Assembly (NCBI GenBank): GCA_951799445.1
Contig: OX637292.1
Coordinates: 4,963,296 to 5,027,295, forward strand
Direction of reading: 5' to 3'
DNA length: 64,000 nt
Origin: Pseudisothecium myosuroides
Taxonomy: Eukaryota; Streptophyta; Bryopsida; Hypnales; Lembophyllaceae
Each line of letters starts with the position of its first letter. Positions within the stretch are counted from its first letter, which is position 1. The position numbers and the translations under genes are program-made. The notes under the pieces are model-generated. The model worked only from the letters and a program-made list of their open reading frames with translations, had not been told where the DNA came from and did no database searches. Below, piece after piece: positions 1-11,140 of the stretch.

Positions 1-520
1 TTGCATGGGAAAAGAAAATACAACAATATCACTCACAGATTGAAAGATTATAATGCTTAAACATGAAAGTATTAAAATTGTGAAAGTGAATTAAAGTCTT
101 TCAATCTTTTTTTTCACAAGTCAAATCTAGAAAATTGCTCATCAAAAAAATATGAGGTTAAAGGGCATAACATGTATGACCCAAATTAATTTAGGGCTTC
201 TCAAAATCTATTCTGTAAATTTTAAATGAATTTCTAATGTAATTTTTCCTCCAAGATCTAATGTATTTGAGGCTCATTTCCAAGAGCCCTCAATACTAAA
301 AAATCAAGATTTGCAATGTTACAAAATATTTGCTTGAATCTTGAATACAAAAAATATAATCATTCATTTTCATAATCAGATTTTTGATGCTAAAATTAGG
401 CTTCAGAAAGAATTTTTCAAAGATAATAATAATGAATAAAATTAGACTAAAATGACTAAAGATTTTATTAAACCTCAAAGTATTCTCGGCACCAAAATTT
501 GGTGCCTCGGTCATTAGGGG
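1..520. mobile_element. TTAA-flanked element J1, left end outside the window
   Basis: This stretch aligns along its length with element J2 (17839-18493) and with J3 (23905-24559). The right end reads GGTGCCTCGG..ATTAGGGG followed by TTAA at 521-524, the family J terminus. The left end lies beyond the window. It has no coding capacity. The sequence after the TTAA also matches the sequence after J2, so the element was in place before the larger block was duplicated. Confidence 0.6.
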
Positions 521-1021
521 TTAAACATATGATTTTCTTCATTACCTGCTATCAAAATTGAACCTCAGTTGTTGCAAGCGCTTGCAATCAGGTGAGTCTA
601 TGCAAGAAATAATATATTTGGAATTGGAGCACTTCCATACATATAGAAGCTATGGTATATCGATTTGATGTTGAATCATTTTTTCGACATCCTTCACGTT
701 GGAACTAATTTAGCTTATATTTGGTGATATATATTTATTGTATTGACAAATATAAGATGCACAAGGTGTGAAGGGGCTCTTAGACACACTTGGCTATAGA
801 GTCATTAAGCCAAAGGACTAAAACAATGAAAGGAAGCCACAACTTGACTACAAAATCATGAGGCTAAAGGACTAAAACAATGAAAAGAAGCCATGACTTG
901 GCCATAGAATCATAAGGCCAAACAACTAAAACAATCAAATGAAAGTCAAATGAGTGCAAACATGACTATTGCTTCATATGATTTATATGTTTCTTCACCC
1001 ACAATTGCAATGTTTTATTAA

Positions 1022-1960
1022 CCCCTAAAGGACCAAGCCCTTTCTTTTGCCAGAAAACACTCAAAACTGCCATTTCTATAGCAAAAAGTAAAAAAAACTG
1101 AAAATTGTTTTTTTTTTTCACATCTAACCGTAGGATCTTACACCTAACTAGTATGAAAGTGTGTGGAAAAAATTTCAGAATTTTTGACCGCATAGATTGC
1201 AAGATATCTGCGTTTAAAGTGAAAAAAACAAGTTTTTCAGCACATTGCGGGACTAGATTTTTTGACTTTGAACATTTTTAACTTAAAATTTTTGCACTAC
1301 AGAGTTTTGAGCTTTTAATCTTTGTAGTGGATAATTGAGTTGAGAGTCTAGGAAAAAAAACTAAACTCTAAAAAACTTAATTATCATTCTTAAAAAAATT
1401 GTTAAGTAGAAGTAGGTACGAGATAGAAGGAAAATCTAAAATATTAATATCATTTAGATGGAATTAAAATGCACTAATCCCAATGGTGAGATTGTTCTAG
1501 CAAGTAAAATAAACCATGCAAAAAAAAGAAAATTGAAAAATTTGAAAAATTGCATTCAGAAATGCATCCTACAAGTTATTTTTTTCAAGAAGATGCTTTA
1601 ACTGCCCGAAAAACAAAAATGTCCATAACTTTCTCATAACAAATCCAAATGAAATGAATCAAAGCTTTCTAGATAGAAAAAAAATATAATCTATGAGGAA
1701 AAAAATATTTTAAAAAAAAATTCAAATTTTTGTCCATTTTTTTTTTGCTGCCCGAGCTGCCCGCCGTCCCCTGTTTTGAGCTTATTTGGTCATAACTTTT
1801 GTTCCCGGGCACCGATTGTGAAAAAAATTGTATTACCACAAAGCTTATCAGTTTTTCTATCTTGAAAAAAAGTTTCAAAAAATCATGACAAAATTTCAGC
1901 CCGTAGGTACCTGCCCGAAATCCCATTTGTCCGTTGAACGGACACTTGGTCTTTTAGGGG
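1022..1960 (+). mobile_element. TTAA-flanked non-coding element A1 (piggyBac-like MITE)
   Basis: Flanked by TTAA at 1018-1021 and 1961-1964. Terminal inverted repeats are CCCCTAAAGGACCAAG at the left and the complement of CTTGGTCTTTTAGGGG at the right, with one mismatch. At 939 bp it resembles A2, A3 and A4 in length and in internal motifs such as ACACTCAAAACTGCC near the left end. A TTAA target duplication and a CCC start are the hallmarks of piggyBac elements; no transposase frame is present. Copy 2 of the surrounding repeat block lacks it. Confidence 0.75.
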
Positions 1961-1964
1961 TTAA

Positions 1965-3655
1965 AGATATAATTTTGACCTTTGGAGTTCAAAAAATATT
2001 TCAAATCCAAATTTATTTATATATTATATTTGTAGAAACTATTTTATATCATATTTTATTATTGGCAATGGGAAGACTAAAAGTATTTTATTTATTACGA
2101 TTTAGATAATTACTGACTAGAAAATTGTGGGACTTCTTAGAAAATGCTTTAGGTATTCACTACAAGGACTACTAGGATGACTAGCTATCGTAGGTTCAGG
2201 TCAAATTTGGCACTTGCGTGTCAAAATAATTTAATTTTGGCATTTGGACAATTTGGTAGCTTGATTAGATTTTCTTGATTTTTGATACATAGCTCTTCCT
2301 AAATGCGTCTTTGATTATGGTGGTAATTTAGTCATCGACATTAATTACCAAGGAATCACAATGTATAGAAATTATTTTCTTTCAAGAAGTAGTGAGACAA
2401 AAGAGTCAATTTCAAAGAAAACCACACATGATTTTCAAAATGGGTACATGTGGCATTATTCCATTGGTTGTTAAGCTCTTACACAATTTCTAAAAGGGCT
2501 ACACAAGTAATTTTCCTATTTGTCGTAAAACTTTTGTGCAAACTATATGGGATATATCTATATTTTTTCTTGTAAATACATATGTCTTTGGTATTTGTAT
2601 TCTATAAGCATATCCGTATTTGTATTTTGTATTTTGTAGTCCAAAACTGTTTCCGTATCATGTAAACATATTCACATTTTGTATCCAAATTTAAACAACC
2701 AAGATCGTATATTCCACAGACATCAATAGCTTTAGGACTTTTTGGAAGATCGGTGACATTTTTTTTGAACTCATATCAGCAGCTCTTGATTTTTTTAAGG
2801 GAGGGAGAGGTTGAGAGGGGAGGAATTAAAATACAAACATCATGTTTGAATCTTTTTAGTACATAGTCAGTCATCAAAAAGGTTGAGAGGGTTGAAATTC
2901 AAATGATTTGTTTGAGCAAAAACTGAGATAAGATTAAGTAAATCATCAAATGTCCATCAATATTCAATAGGGGTTATAGAACGCAAAAAATATCTTGTGC
3001 AAGTTTTTTTCTCTAAAAATTATGAAAATTGAATTCAAAATGGATCCAATACTTTAATGTTCCAAGAAAATGCTATGACTGTCCACAAAACTAAATGCTC
3101 CATAATTTACACATTAATAATTCAAACGAAATAAATAAATCATTCCATACATAGATGAAAATATAATCTACAAGAAATAAATTTAAAAAAAAGTTATTTC
3201 TAATTTTTGTTATCTTTTTGCGCTTGACTATTTTGAGCTTTGTGTGGCATAACTTTTACTCCCAAACATTGACTTAAAATTTTAAATACATACTTCATAA
3301 AAGTTTGTGTATTTATTTCTTGAAAATTCAATTTATTTTCCTATTTTCCTATCTAATTTAGTTTTGCTCTTCTAGTATTTTTTTATTTTGTTATTCAAAA
3401 TCTTAAAAAGTAGTAGAATTGAAGGTGTATAGAAGTGGATCCATGGATGATAGTGATAGGTACATCTCTACTAAGGTAGCTTGTCCATATTTTGCCCATG
3501 CTCCCCAAACTGTTCCTATTATTATACCATAAATTATTATCATGAGAATGAAAAATTGTTGCATAATTTTATAAGTGGTTGGGAACTGAGTTTGATATGG
3601 AAGTAGATTAAATTTCAGTATAAATAATGTAGAGCTATGAGTAATGGGACACTTT
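1965..3655. other. Gene-less part of repeat block copy 1
   Basis: AT-rich sequence with only short open frames that show no recognisable domain. It aligns in pieces with 20632-22290. I see no gene, RNA or element boundary beyond that alignment. Confidence 0.5.
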
Positions 3656-3684
3656 GTGCCGTCCTAGGTAGTAGCAATTGAAGT

Positions 3685-4570
3685 AGTTATGAGTGACTGA
3701 GAAGCATTTTAGTAGGAGGTTTAGCCTTAGATGTGTTTTTTGCAACTTTTCTTGCTATTTTTTCACATTTTAAAGCCATTTTGTAGACACAATGAGTCAA
3801 TTGAATGATATTTTCTTTCACCAATGTGGTTTTATGCTAGTTTTAAATCACTTTGTAGTTTAAAGTTTCTTCATTTGAGTAGGTTTAGAAATCAAATTTC
3901 ACCTCCAAATGTTTTGCTAGGAAAATTCCATCATCCATTTTCAATACAAACATTATGATCTCACAAACTACGCGGCCAAATGACTCCAAGTTTGATTCAC
4001 GTCTTCTACAATTCGTAAGGTAGGACCATTGATAGTCAATCACTTAAGCAATTTTCAGACAAATCATAAGTAGTATTAGGCAAATAATTTTTTTGCCATG
4101 TAGGATGATAGGAAATATTGGGACTGCAAATTTTCCAGGATTTTATTCCCAAAATTGAAATTACTGTGATTTTTGGAAGCCAAAAAGTTGCTTGGACAAA
4201 AATCCCAATATTTAGACTCTTCCAATTCCAATCATAGAGTAACTACTTTATCGTTTGCTACTTCCTATTTTCTTGCTCACTACTTTGAGATATGTGTGAT
4301 AACCTTATTAGTATCAAACTTGAAAAGGAGAAAAAAAAACATTCTGAGCTTTGGTTGGAAAAGATAATACTGAAAAATTTGTTCCAACCTTGGTTGAAAA
4401 TAGTTGCAATCTATAGGTTTGGTATGGCTCCCTAGTTGGAAATGGGTGGTCCTACCTTACACCACAAGATTGTACGGTTGAGATCTCTATACCTTAGTGA
4501 CATTTGGATCTATAATACTTCAAAAGCAATGATGTTTTTGAACCCAAAAAAGGCCTTGGGCTTTGAGGGG
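3685..4570 (+). mobile_element. Left-truncated E-family element E3 with F1 inside
   Basis: From GAGTGACTGAGAAGC near 3690 to TTTGAGGGG at 4570, followed by TTAA at 4571-4574, this matches the right half of E1 (17305-17752). The left TIR is missing. The match is split by element F1 at 4015-4460: E1 reads continuously where E3 is interrupted. No coding capacity. Confidence 0.6.
4015..4460. mobile_element. TIR element F1 nested in E3
   Basis: Inverted ends GTAAGGTAGGACCA (4015-4028) and GTGGTCCTACCTTAC (4446-4460). The interior matches 63301-63672 (F2), including the stretch with GCCAAAAAG. The E1 element shows the uninterrupted sequence, so F1 inserted into E3. The ends resemble those of G1 and G2, which begin TAAGGTAGGAGG. 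The superfamily is not clear because no clean target duplication can be seen. Confidence 0.55.
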
Positions 4571-4574
4571 TTAA

Positions 4575-5500
4575 ATTTTTTGGACACTTATACAACACAA
4601 GATGAGTACATTTTCCTCTTTTTGCAATTTGTCAAGAATTTTTTGATGAAAAATGTTCTAATTTGTACTTGGGATTGTTGTTTGCAACAATCTTCAATTT
4701 TTATGAATTTAGATCATTTTCAATAATATTTTCTACACTATTCACTGATATCACCTTATACTTTCTAAACATTTCAGTAGATGCCATTTTGAATGATTTT
4801 TTATGGAATCTAACCACAAACTAAGGTATCTTGTGATAACGTACCATAGCCTAAGATATCTTGTGATCCGTTGTTACAGCATCTTGTTGTGGAGAAAAAG
4901 TCGTAAATCTCTCAAAGAGGCAATTTCCAACACCATCTCAAGCAACTCTCAAATCAAGAATAGGATGAAAAAATGCTCTTTTGTCCGTGCAAACACTGCT
5001 CCAATGTCATGCGAATGTTAAAAATTGGCACAACAACAATGCAAGGTAACGTGTCGCTTTCAAGATTCTTTACCTTGAGGTCAAAGGCACTGATCCATAC
5101 CTTACATTAGGTTGTTTGTTTTCGTTTGTTACAGTGGCAATGAGATCTCCTGAACCATGGAGGAACGCACGGGCTTTGTTTCATGGCATTTTCATTCACT
5201 ATGTGAAAGTTATTGAAGTTTAAAGATTTTACGAATTAAAAAATTAAATTAATTCTTTTTACTTTTATTTTGGTTGTGGCAACAGCACAGGGCATACTAG
5301 TTTACATTGGAAGCAAGTTTCTGACCTCGTTCACCAAAGAACAACTTCATATGTTTTGACAGAAGTAAAACTCACAAAAATCTCACAGAAACTCCATATG
5401 TGTCTAAAGATGAGCTAGACATTGGCTCAGTGTGTTACAATTGAAAGGTATTTGTTACAAACCCAAATAATAGGTTCCGAAATTGGTTGAGTTAAGATAT
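4575..5500. other. Gene-less stretch downstream of the F-box gene
   Basis: No convincing coding region. Near 5273-5301 the sequence GGCAACAGCACAGGGCATA ends in CTAG followed by T, which resembles the 3' end of many plant Helitrons. A related stretch occurs at 56700-56760, and another GGAACGCACGGGC motif lies near 5160. No partner 5' end was identified. The segment nearest 5500 is the probable 3' UTR of the minus-strand F-box gene. Confidence 0.35.
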
Positions 5501-7756
5501 TTATGCAGAACTAATAGAAGCGAAAAAAATGCTATTCCACTTGACTAAAAAGTTCAGCGGTAATTCTGGCAAAGGATGCCAATAAGTTTTGCAGTCTTCC
5601 AAAGAAACCTCTGCCAGGATGGGCTGCCGAAGCTGGATGCCAAAGACATACACCAAATTCTCATACGTCACAAACGTCGAGGAGATCAGGTATCCTAGAC
5701 CTTCTCCCATGACAAACAATTGAGTTGGCATCAACCCAATCTGAATCAAGCTAAGGGTCTTCAAATCGACTTTCCAGAGCTTCACTGCAAAGTGCCCATC
5801 ACCAGTACTACAAAATCCAGCCACCACGAGCGTTGTCCCGATAGCCAGGATGCGGCTAAAAAACAAATTCATGGGACACTCCAACTGGATGGAAGCCCAC
5901 TGCTTGGTGTACAAATCCAGAAAGTGAATTTGGACGTCGCCAATTTCGAATTTGTAGCTTGATGACATGTAGAATTTGTTGTCGCACATTACCCCTGACA
6001 TCCACGCCCGGGAGTTGTAATTCTTGAATTCCTCCGGCAGGTCACCATAGGACTCCCAAGTACCTGCAGTCGTCATTCAAAGTGCCATGACAACAAAACT
6101 CGAGCAAAAAGAAGAGGCTTACAGAAAGGGGTGTTTGCACTTCGAATTAAGAATGATGTTAGCAAAGGAAATCCAATGTAAATGTACATCTAGATTCATT
6201 CGGAACACTTCTTAACACCAAGCATGAACATGCCTTTACCAGACGAAAAGAACGGTAAGAAAAGTTGAAGAACAACTTTCTTCATTTGGCAAGCATCAAA
6301 CATCCTATATGGAAATGAAGAGCAAAGTGTTCTACTCCCAAGTACTCCTCCTTGGAAGTCCATGACACAAGGTATTACTTGTTATCCATGCCATGTGGAC
6401 TAGACCCAACGGAAGTGATGCAGTGTGATCACATTGATCAAGCCTTAGTGCCAAGTCTGAATTTCAAGGAACCACGTCACACTCAAACAAAACATAAAAC
6501 CTATGCTCCATGTGAGCCTTTCAATCAACCAAAAACTCAAAATCTAAAAGTTCCAAATTCAATTACGTCCAATAACGTTGTTGGGCCATCTATTTCTCAA
6601 AGGTTATCTAATCCATTATCAAAATACTGAATACCGGGTGTGAAAAAACTCATAATCTCCCAATGTACAGAATTGGATTAACAAACCATATTGTTTATAA
6701 CTATATCTACAGAGACACCACAATGACTCATTCATGAAGAAAGGTTTTACTTTGCAAACAAGTCTCCTACACAACATTACAACAGTCCATGATCAAATAA
6801 TGGCATTGACAGAAAACTGCAAACCACTTACCAATTTCGGAATCAAAGACCTCCACAGCACTGTGAACACGCGAATCCCCGCCTGCCACCACCACTTTAT
6901 GTCCCATGCCGACGCCCAAGGCCACACTCACCACCGGCTCCGACCGAGGGAATTTCATGACAGGAGTCTCGTACCACGTCTCTCCAAAAGACCTCGTCAG
7001 CTTGTACCAAAGCCTGTCCTGACCAGGCCCACTAATGGCAAACACCACTCCACTGGCACCTGCAATCAAGAATATTCACTTAGTTTAGATTTCAATCTAT
7101 AGTTAACATTTATACAGAGGAAACGTTCAGTACAAATTTTTAATCTATAGTTCTTGTTTAACAGCTCTTGTATTTTTTAAAGTTCAATCTATAGTTCTAT
7201 AATTCAACCTATAGTTCTAACGTTTATACAGAGGAGAACGTTAACAGCAAATTTCAGTGCGTTCATAAAACAATATTCAAAAACAATTTCCAATACCTGT
7301 AAGAGAGCCTTCATTATGAGCCGGTATCTGCAGAGCTGGAAGCGTCACCCACGCATTGTCCTCCACATCATACGCAAACCATTGTGATTCCTTGGGATCC
7401 AAAGCGTTGATTCCATAACGAATCAAAAAAAGTCTAGGGTTGAGCTCCTTGTGCAAAATATCAAACTCCGGTGTGCTGGTCACCGACGCCCATCGCTTGC
7501 ACACTTTCTTCGCGACCTTGAGGGAAAACACAGGCACTCTGGCGAGGATGTGCCCCAGAATGTCGTCGCAGAGGTTCCGAAATGGATCCTCACTACTGAC
7601 GATGGCTATGGCTAGAGTTCTGCGCTTCAAGGTTATCCGTCCGAGTAGCTCGGATGAAGGTCGAAGTGCTATGACTGGCCGTCCTTCAACCCTGCTCGCG
7701 TTGGAAGCAGCGCAATCGTTTGTTGGTAACGACGATGGCCTGACGTCGTCCATCAT
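5501..7756 (-). CDS. F-box/kelch-repeat protein
   Basis: Three exons on the minus strand: 7756-7297, 7059-6832 and 6063-5501. The joins use GT-AG sites and keep frame (a split Gly codon at both junctions), giving about 416 aa. Residues about 59-103 form an F-box (FRNLCDDILGHILARVPVFS, then KVCKRWASV), the part that binds SKP1 in SCF ubiquitin ligases. The rest resembles the kelch-type beta propeller of plant F-box/kelch proteins such as the At5g15710 group, with strands like KVVVAGGDS and the WYKL, WESYGDLP and WHPLPELP motifs. The propeller would choose the substrate, which is not predictable. The GTG at 7801 is not the start, because a TGA lies just upstream in frame; the ATG pair at 7756/7753 is the first Met. 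Probably cytosolic or nuclear. Confidence 0.85.
7089..7256. repeat. Imperfect direct repeats in F-box intron 1
   Basis: A unit of about 50 bp occurs at about 7089-7137 and again at 7202-7256, sharing TATAGTT and TTTATACAGAGGA. Two further AATCTATAGTT-type fragments lie between them. The repeats fill most of intron 1 (7060-7296). Confidence 0.6.
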
Positions 7757-7781
7757 CTGCTTCGGAAGTGGACTATTGAGA

Positions 7782-8045
7782 TCATCCGTGAAAGAACCCA
7801 CGGTTGCAAACTCGGGCGGTCAATCTGAAGAAGTTGTGCTTTTTAATCTGAAGAAGCTGTGGGTTGTGCGCAAAAACTACGTTAGGTCTACAAAACTGGA
7901 ATGGGAAGAAGAAGATGGCGCCCGAAGTCGAACATAGTCTGAGCCAAGGTTTCAAAACAAAGCACGAAGCGAAGCTCACATTACGAATTGAATCTGATTG
8001 AACTAGAAACCGACTGAAATTGAAAGCTCTAAGAGACGCATGCAA
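7782..8045 (-). other. Upstream open frame in the F-box leader
   Basis: An 87-codon frame on the minus strand ends 25 bp before the F-box ATG and is in a different frame. It could be an upstream ORF within the 5' leader, or chance. Its product (start MHASLRAF) matches no family I know. It would matter only if the transcript starts above 8045. Confidence 0.3.
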
Positions 8046-8049
8046 GAAG

Positions 8050-8435
8050 GCTCAGTCTATTGCTACGGAGGAGAAGCGGATGCAATGCTCTAGCTCAAGA
8101 AGGTTGCTGAGGCTCTCACCAAGCTTAACTTAACTGGAAGCGGTAGTGTAGCAAGAGAATTACCGAAGTGATTGTCAACTGAGTGCAAGAAAAGATCAGC
8201 AGTTCAGTTGTAATAAGCTTAAGCTAAACTTAACTTTGTGTGCTGATGGGTTTCAGTGGTACAAGTGCCTGCCTCAATGTCAGGGTCCTAAAATTAGTCC
8301 TTTTCAATTCTGTAAGTTATTCTTAGACTATGGTGCAAATTTTCTTGTGAACTCCTGTGATACAATTTTTGCTTGAGACACTAATATACTGATCATGTGC
8401 AGCATATGTAAATAAGTTATTCTTTCTTGCAAAGG
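8050..8435. other. Unassigned stretch between the F-box gene and the disrupted frame
   Basis: Less AT-rich than the repeat DNA around it and close to the F-box gene on its 5' side, so it may hold promoter sequence for the minus-strand gene, the plus-strand frame at 8436, or both. No TATA box, splice-supported exon or RNA gene can be assigned with confidence. Confidence 0.3.
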
Positions 8436-8512
8436 ATGGCGGATATTGCTGCGTCAGAAGTTCAAGCAGGATCCAGACGGAAGTTGCCTCTGTTTGACAA
8501 CAAAGAGGAATT

Positions 8513-8735
8513 TGTTGAGAATAGGAAACAAAATGAAACTACAAAGTATTATATAATCAAAGTATGCAAGAAGAAAAGAGTGTAAATATATACAAAGTAA
8601 AGTAAATATATACCAAGGAGAGAGAATCTATAAATAGTTCTCCTCCTCTACTATTGGTCCAAGGGATCCTCTAACTAAAGTAAACTTTAGTGAACTACAA
8701 GTGGAGAGCGTATTAAAATATAATACTTTTTAACA
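8513..8735 (-). repeat. 3' LTR of the Copia element
   Basis: About 223 bp, aligned throughout with 12641-12866. On the minus strand it begins TGTTAAAAAGT and ends CTCAACA. Shared blocks include CTACTATTGGTCCAA and AAGTAAACTTTAGTGAACTA. Confidence 0.85.
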
Positions 8736-8746
8736 CTCCTCCTCGC
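8736..8746 (-). other. Polypurine tract of the Copia element
   Basis: On the minus strand GCGAGGAGGAG lies immediately before the TG of the 3' LTR, the place and composition expected for the plus-strand primer of an LTR retrotransposon. Confidence 0.7.
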
Positions 8747-8772
8747 TTAACATAACATTTATTTAAAATTCT

Positions 8773-9510
8773 GGGTCATTGCAAGAATGACCTCCTGTTT
8801 TTGTTCCACTTTGGCAATACTGGGCCTTTTTTTCAAGAATACTTTAAAATTAGAAAAACATTTTTAAAAAAATATGAAAAATATGAACAATGTATAGACT
8901 TGTAAGAAGAAGATACCCTATAAAGGGAAACTCCAAAAAAATTCATTAAGTAGGAGAACTAGAAAAGTGCAAAATCGCCAAAAAATCAATACTTGGACAT
9001 TTTAATTTGTAAAAAATAGAAAAAACGACTTTCAAAGAAACTAAAAATTGGACATTTGAGACAACTTTATGATGAAGAGATTTCACCAAAAGAATGGTCT
9101 TGAAATCCTTTTTAATGTTCAGAATTGAGCGCGTAAAGGAGACCTATTTGCATGGACATCGAGAACATAAAATAAAATATTTTTAAATTTCCCTCGGTAG
9201 AAACATGACTCCCTACTATGAAAATACATCATAGAAATTTCAGCCCTAGATCATTAAATTTGGGGACTCCATAGTACTCAAAATCCCTAAAATTTAAAAC
9301 AAAACATATTATTTTAATTGTTTTTTAAATATAAAATGATTTTTTTAAAATTTTAAAAAATATGAGATATGATTACACTCAAGACAAACATCTTCAATAA
9401 AAATTTCAACTTCATGAATGCAAGTCAAGCTTCAAAAGTTATTGCAGATAAAAAGCTTTGCCAATCCTTTTGTGACAATGTTTCAGTACAAGTCTTTCTT
9501 GCAATGACCC
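8773..9510. mobile_element. TIR element R1 nested in the Copia element
   Basis: Inverted ends GGGTCATTGCAAGAA (8773) and TTCTTGCAATGACCC (ends 9510). The interior aligns in reverse orientation with 29224-29699 (R2), including a TTTAAATATAAAATGATT block. It lies between the RNase H remnant and the PPT. No coding capacity was recognised. Confidence 0.65.
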
Positions 9511-9729
9511 TTCTATGCAATGTCATATCTATAATCTAGTAAGGTATATGCTTGTTGCCTCATTAAAATCTTATCCGGAAAAATCTTGATTGTAGTCAAA
9601 GACAAAACCACAAACGAAGGAAAAAGAATACAACACCATTATCAATCCATTCTCATGGTTAAACCCAGTGGGAAAAAATCTATGGAAGGATAGCAAAAGT
9701 TTCTACAATTTTCATAATAAAAATCTATT

Positions 9730-10010
9730 GAACTTCATGTTCCAACGTACTAAGTCACCGCATTCCAATGCCATGAAGAAGTCGACAATGAGTACATAAT
9801 GAAAGAGCCTTGGTAAAAAGATTTGTTGAGATCTATTGATATAACTTTCTTGATTTCAAGGGCTTGCTCAATTTCCAAAATATTGCAGCTCTGTATCGTA
9901 AGAAAACGTAGACAGTTTGAGACTTGGACGATGCAAGGTCAGATCTATAGCCAGCATCAACATATCCAACCAATGAGGGATCTATTGATCAAGTATAATG
10001 TAATCCCAAA
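9730..10010 (-). pseudogene. Copia RNase H remnant
   Basis: On the minus strand the sequence encodes a piece like LVGYVDAGYRSDLASSKSQT, the Copia RNase H motif around YADA.Y..D. It is followed downstream by a broken version of the ISTNLFTKAL...HGIGM tail found at the C-terminus of many plant Copia polyproteins. In-frame stops and frameshifts are present. It is not functional. Confidence 0.75.
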
Positions 10011-10182
10011 TCTTCAATGCCTTATAGATGTAGCCAAATATAGAGGTGCTCCGACTGCAATGAGGTTTGAATATTGTTCACCTAAAGTTCCTCCTCCTCG
10101 CAAGGGCAAAAGGATCATCTTCTTTATTGCTACGACCAACCATATGTGCGAATAGTGGATAGGCATTTATCATATTGAATCT

Positions 10183-10620
10183 TTACAAGATATTGTTGAC
10201 ATAAAGCATTTGGTGAAGAACTTGTAAGCCAATACGAAAGGTAGTTTTTCCAAGAAATTTCATCTCAAACTCACAAATAAGTAGTTGTGTAGTTGCTATA
10301 CCTTTTTCTTCTCGTTTGCGCACAAATACCAGCTTATATCCAAGAGGTTGAGAAGAGAGATTATTCATATATAATAGGTTCAAAGACTTGTCTCTTACAT
10401 AAAGAAATAAACTCTTCCCCAATAGCAGCTTTCCACTTTAATCAATCAAAGCAATGCATCGCATAGATAACTTCTATAATGATGGTTTGGCAATTAATTT
10501 GCCTTGCACGCATATTTAGCATAATGTAATTGAATTTACATAACAATTTCAGATTGGAATCCAAAACAAACCACTTGCTGCAGCAAAAGTTGTTTCCATA
10601 ACTTTATTAATTTTGTACAA
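10183..10620 (-). pseudogene. Copia reverse transcriptase fragments
   Basis: Minus-strand pieces resemble Copia RT: KWKAAIGEEFISL from the N-terminal edge, then GYKLVFVRKREEKG, then FEMKFLGKTTFRIGLQ, which normally follows the YVDD catalytic motif. The YVDD segment and much of the palm are missing, so the enzyme is dead. Confidence 0.65.
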
Positions 10621-10839
10621 AAATCAGAGCCTCTTGCCTATCTAGAATTTTGAGTCAAGAGATGAAAAAACATTGGTGCACACATCCCGATAGCTGATCA
10701 GGCTCCGGGAGGGCAAAGAGAAAATCATAGCACGTATGTATGTAACGGTGGTGCCCTCAAGCAATATCATCTTTGTTGATCCCTCCTAGAAACGAAACAT
10801 ATTCGATCTAGCCAAGTCCAAAGATTATTTTCATCAAAA

Positions 10840-11005
10840 AAAATTGTTTATTCCGCAAGATTATATGTACATATGCAACAAAAAGTTGTTTATTCCGTAG
10901 GATTATGTGTATAGATGTAACAAAAAGTTGTTTATCCTGTAGGATTACGGGTAAAGATACAACAAAAAATAAATAAAAATTGTTTATCTTGTAGGATTGT
11001 ATTTG
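10840..11005. repeat. Tandem repeat of about 52 bp inside the Copia element
   Basis: About three and a half units sharing AAAAGTTGTTTAT and GTAGGATTA. They occupy the place where protease and integrase would be expected, so the coding region was lost or replaced here. Confidence 0.7.
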
Positions 11006-11140
11006 TAATTGCAAAGTAAAGGAGCGCATCACAAAACTCACCAGTGTAGGTATCCCCAGCAACTATATCTCTAAATCTTCAACTCCAAATGATTCTGTGG
11101 ACACATCCATGGTGTGGGCTTTTCGAGTTTGAGTTTGGAG

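Larger units (their letters stand above)
1..3655. repeat. Dispersed repeat block, copy 1
   Basis: Collinear with 17839-22290. Shared landmarks include the J element, the segment after it (GCATATGATTTTCTTC-like), a segment beginning AAAGATAT.ATTTTGACC, and one ending GGGACACTTTGTGC near 3655. Copy 1 carries element A1 at 1022-1960 and about 480 bp near 2390-2870 that are absent from copy 2. No convincing gene is seen in either copy. It could be a segmental duplication or two members of a long non-coding repeat family. Confidence 0.7.

Noticed and set aside
1022..1960. Frame of 93 codons (1828-2109) across the end of A1 as a transposase remnant
   Set aside because: It crosses the element boundary, and has no DDE-type motif. 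All A-family members lack long frames.
7277..7801. F-box frame starting at 7801
   Set aside because: The codon at 7801 is GTG and a TGA lies a few codons upstream in the same frame. The ATG at 7756 is the first plausible start, and the frame beyond 7297 is intron.
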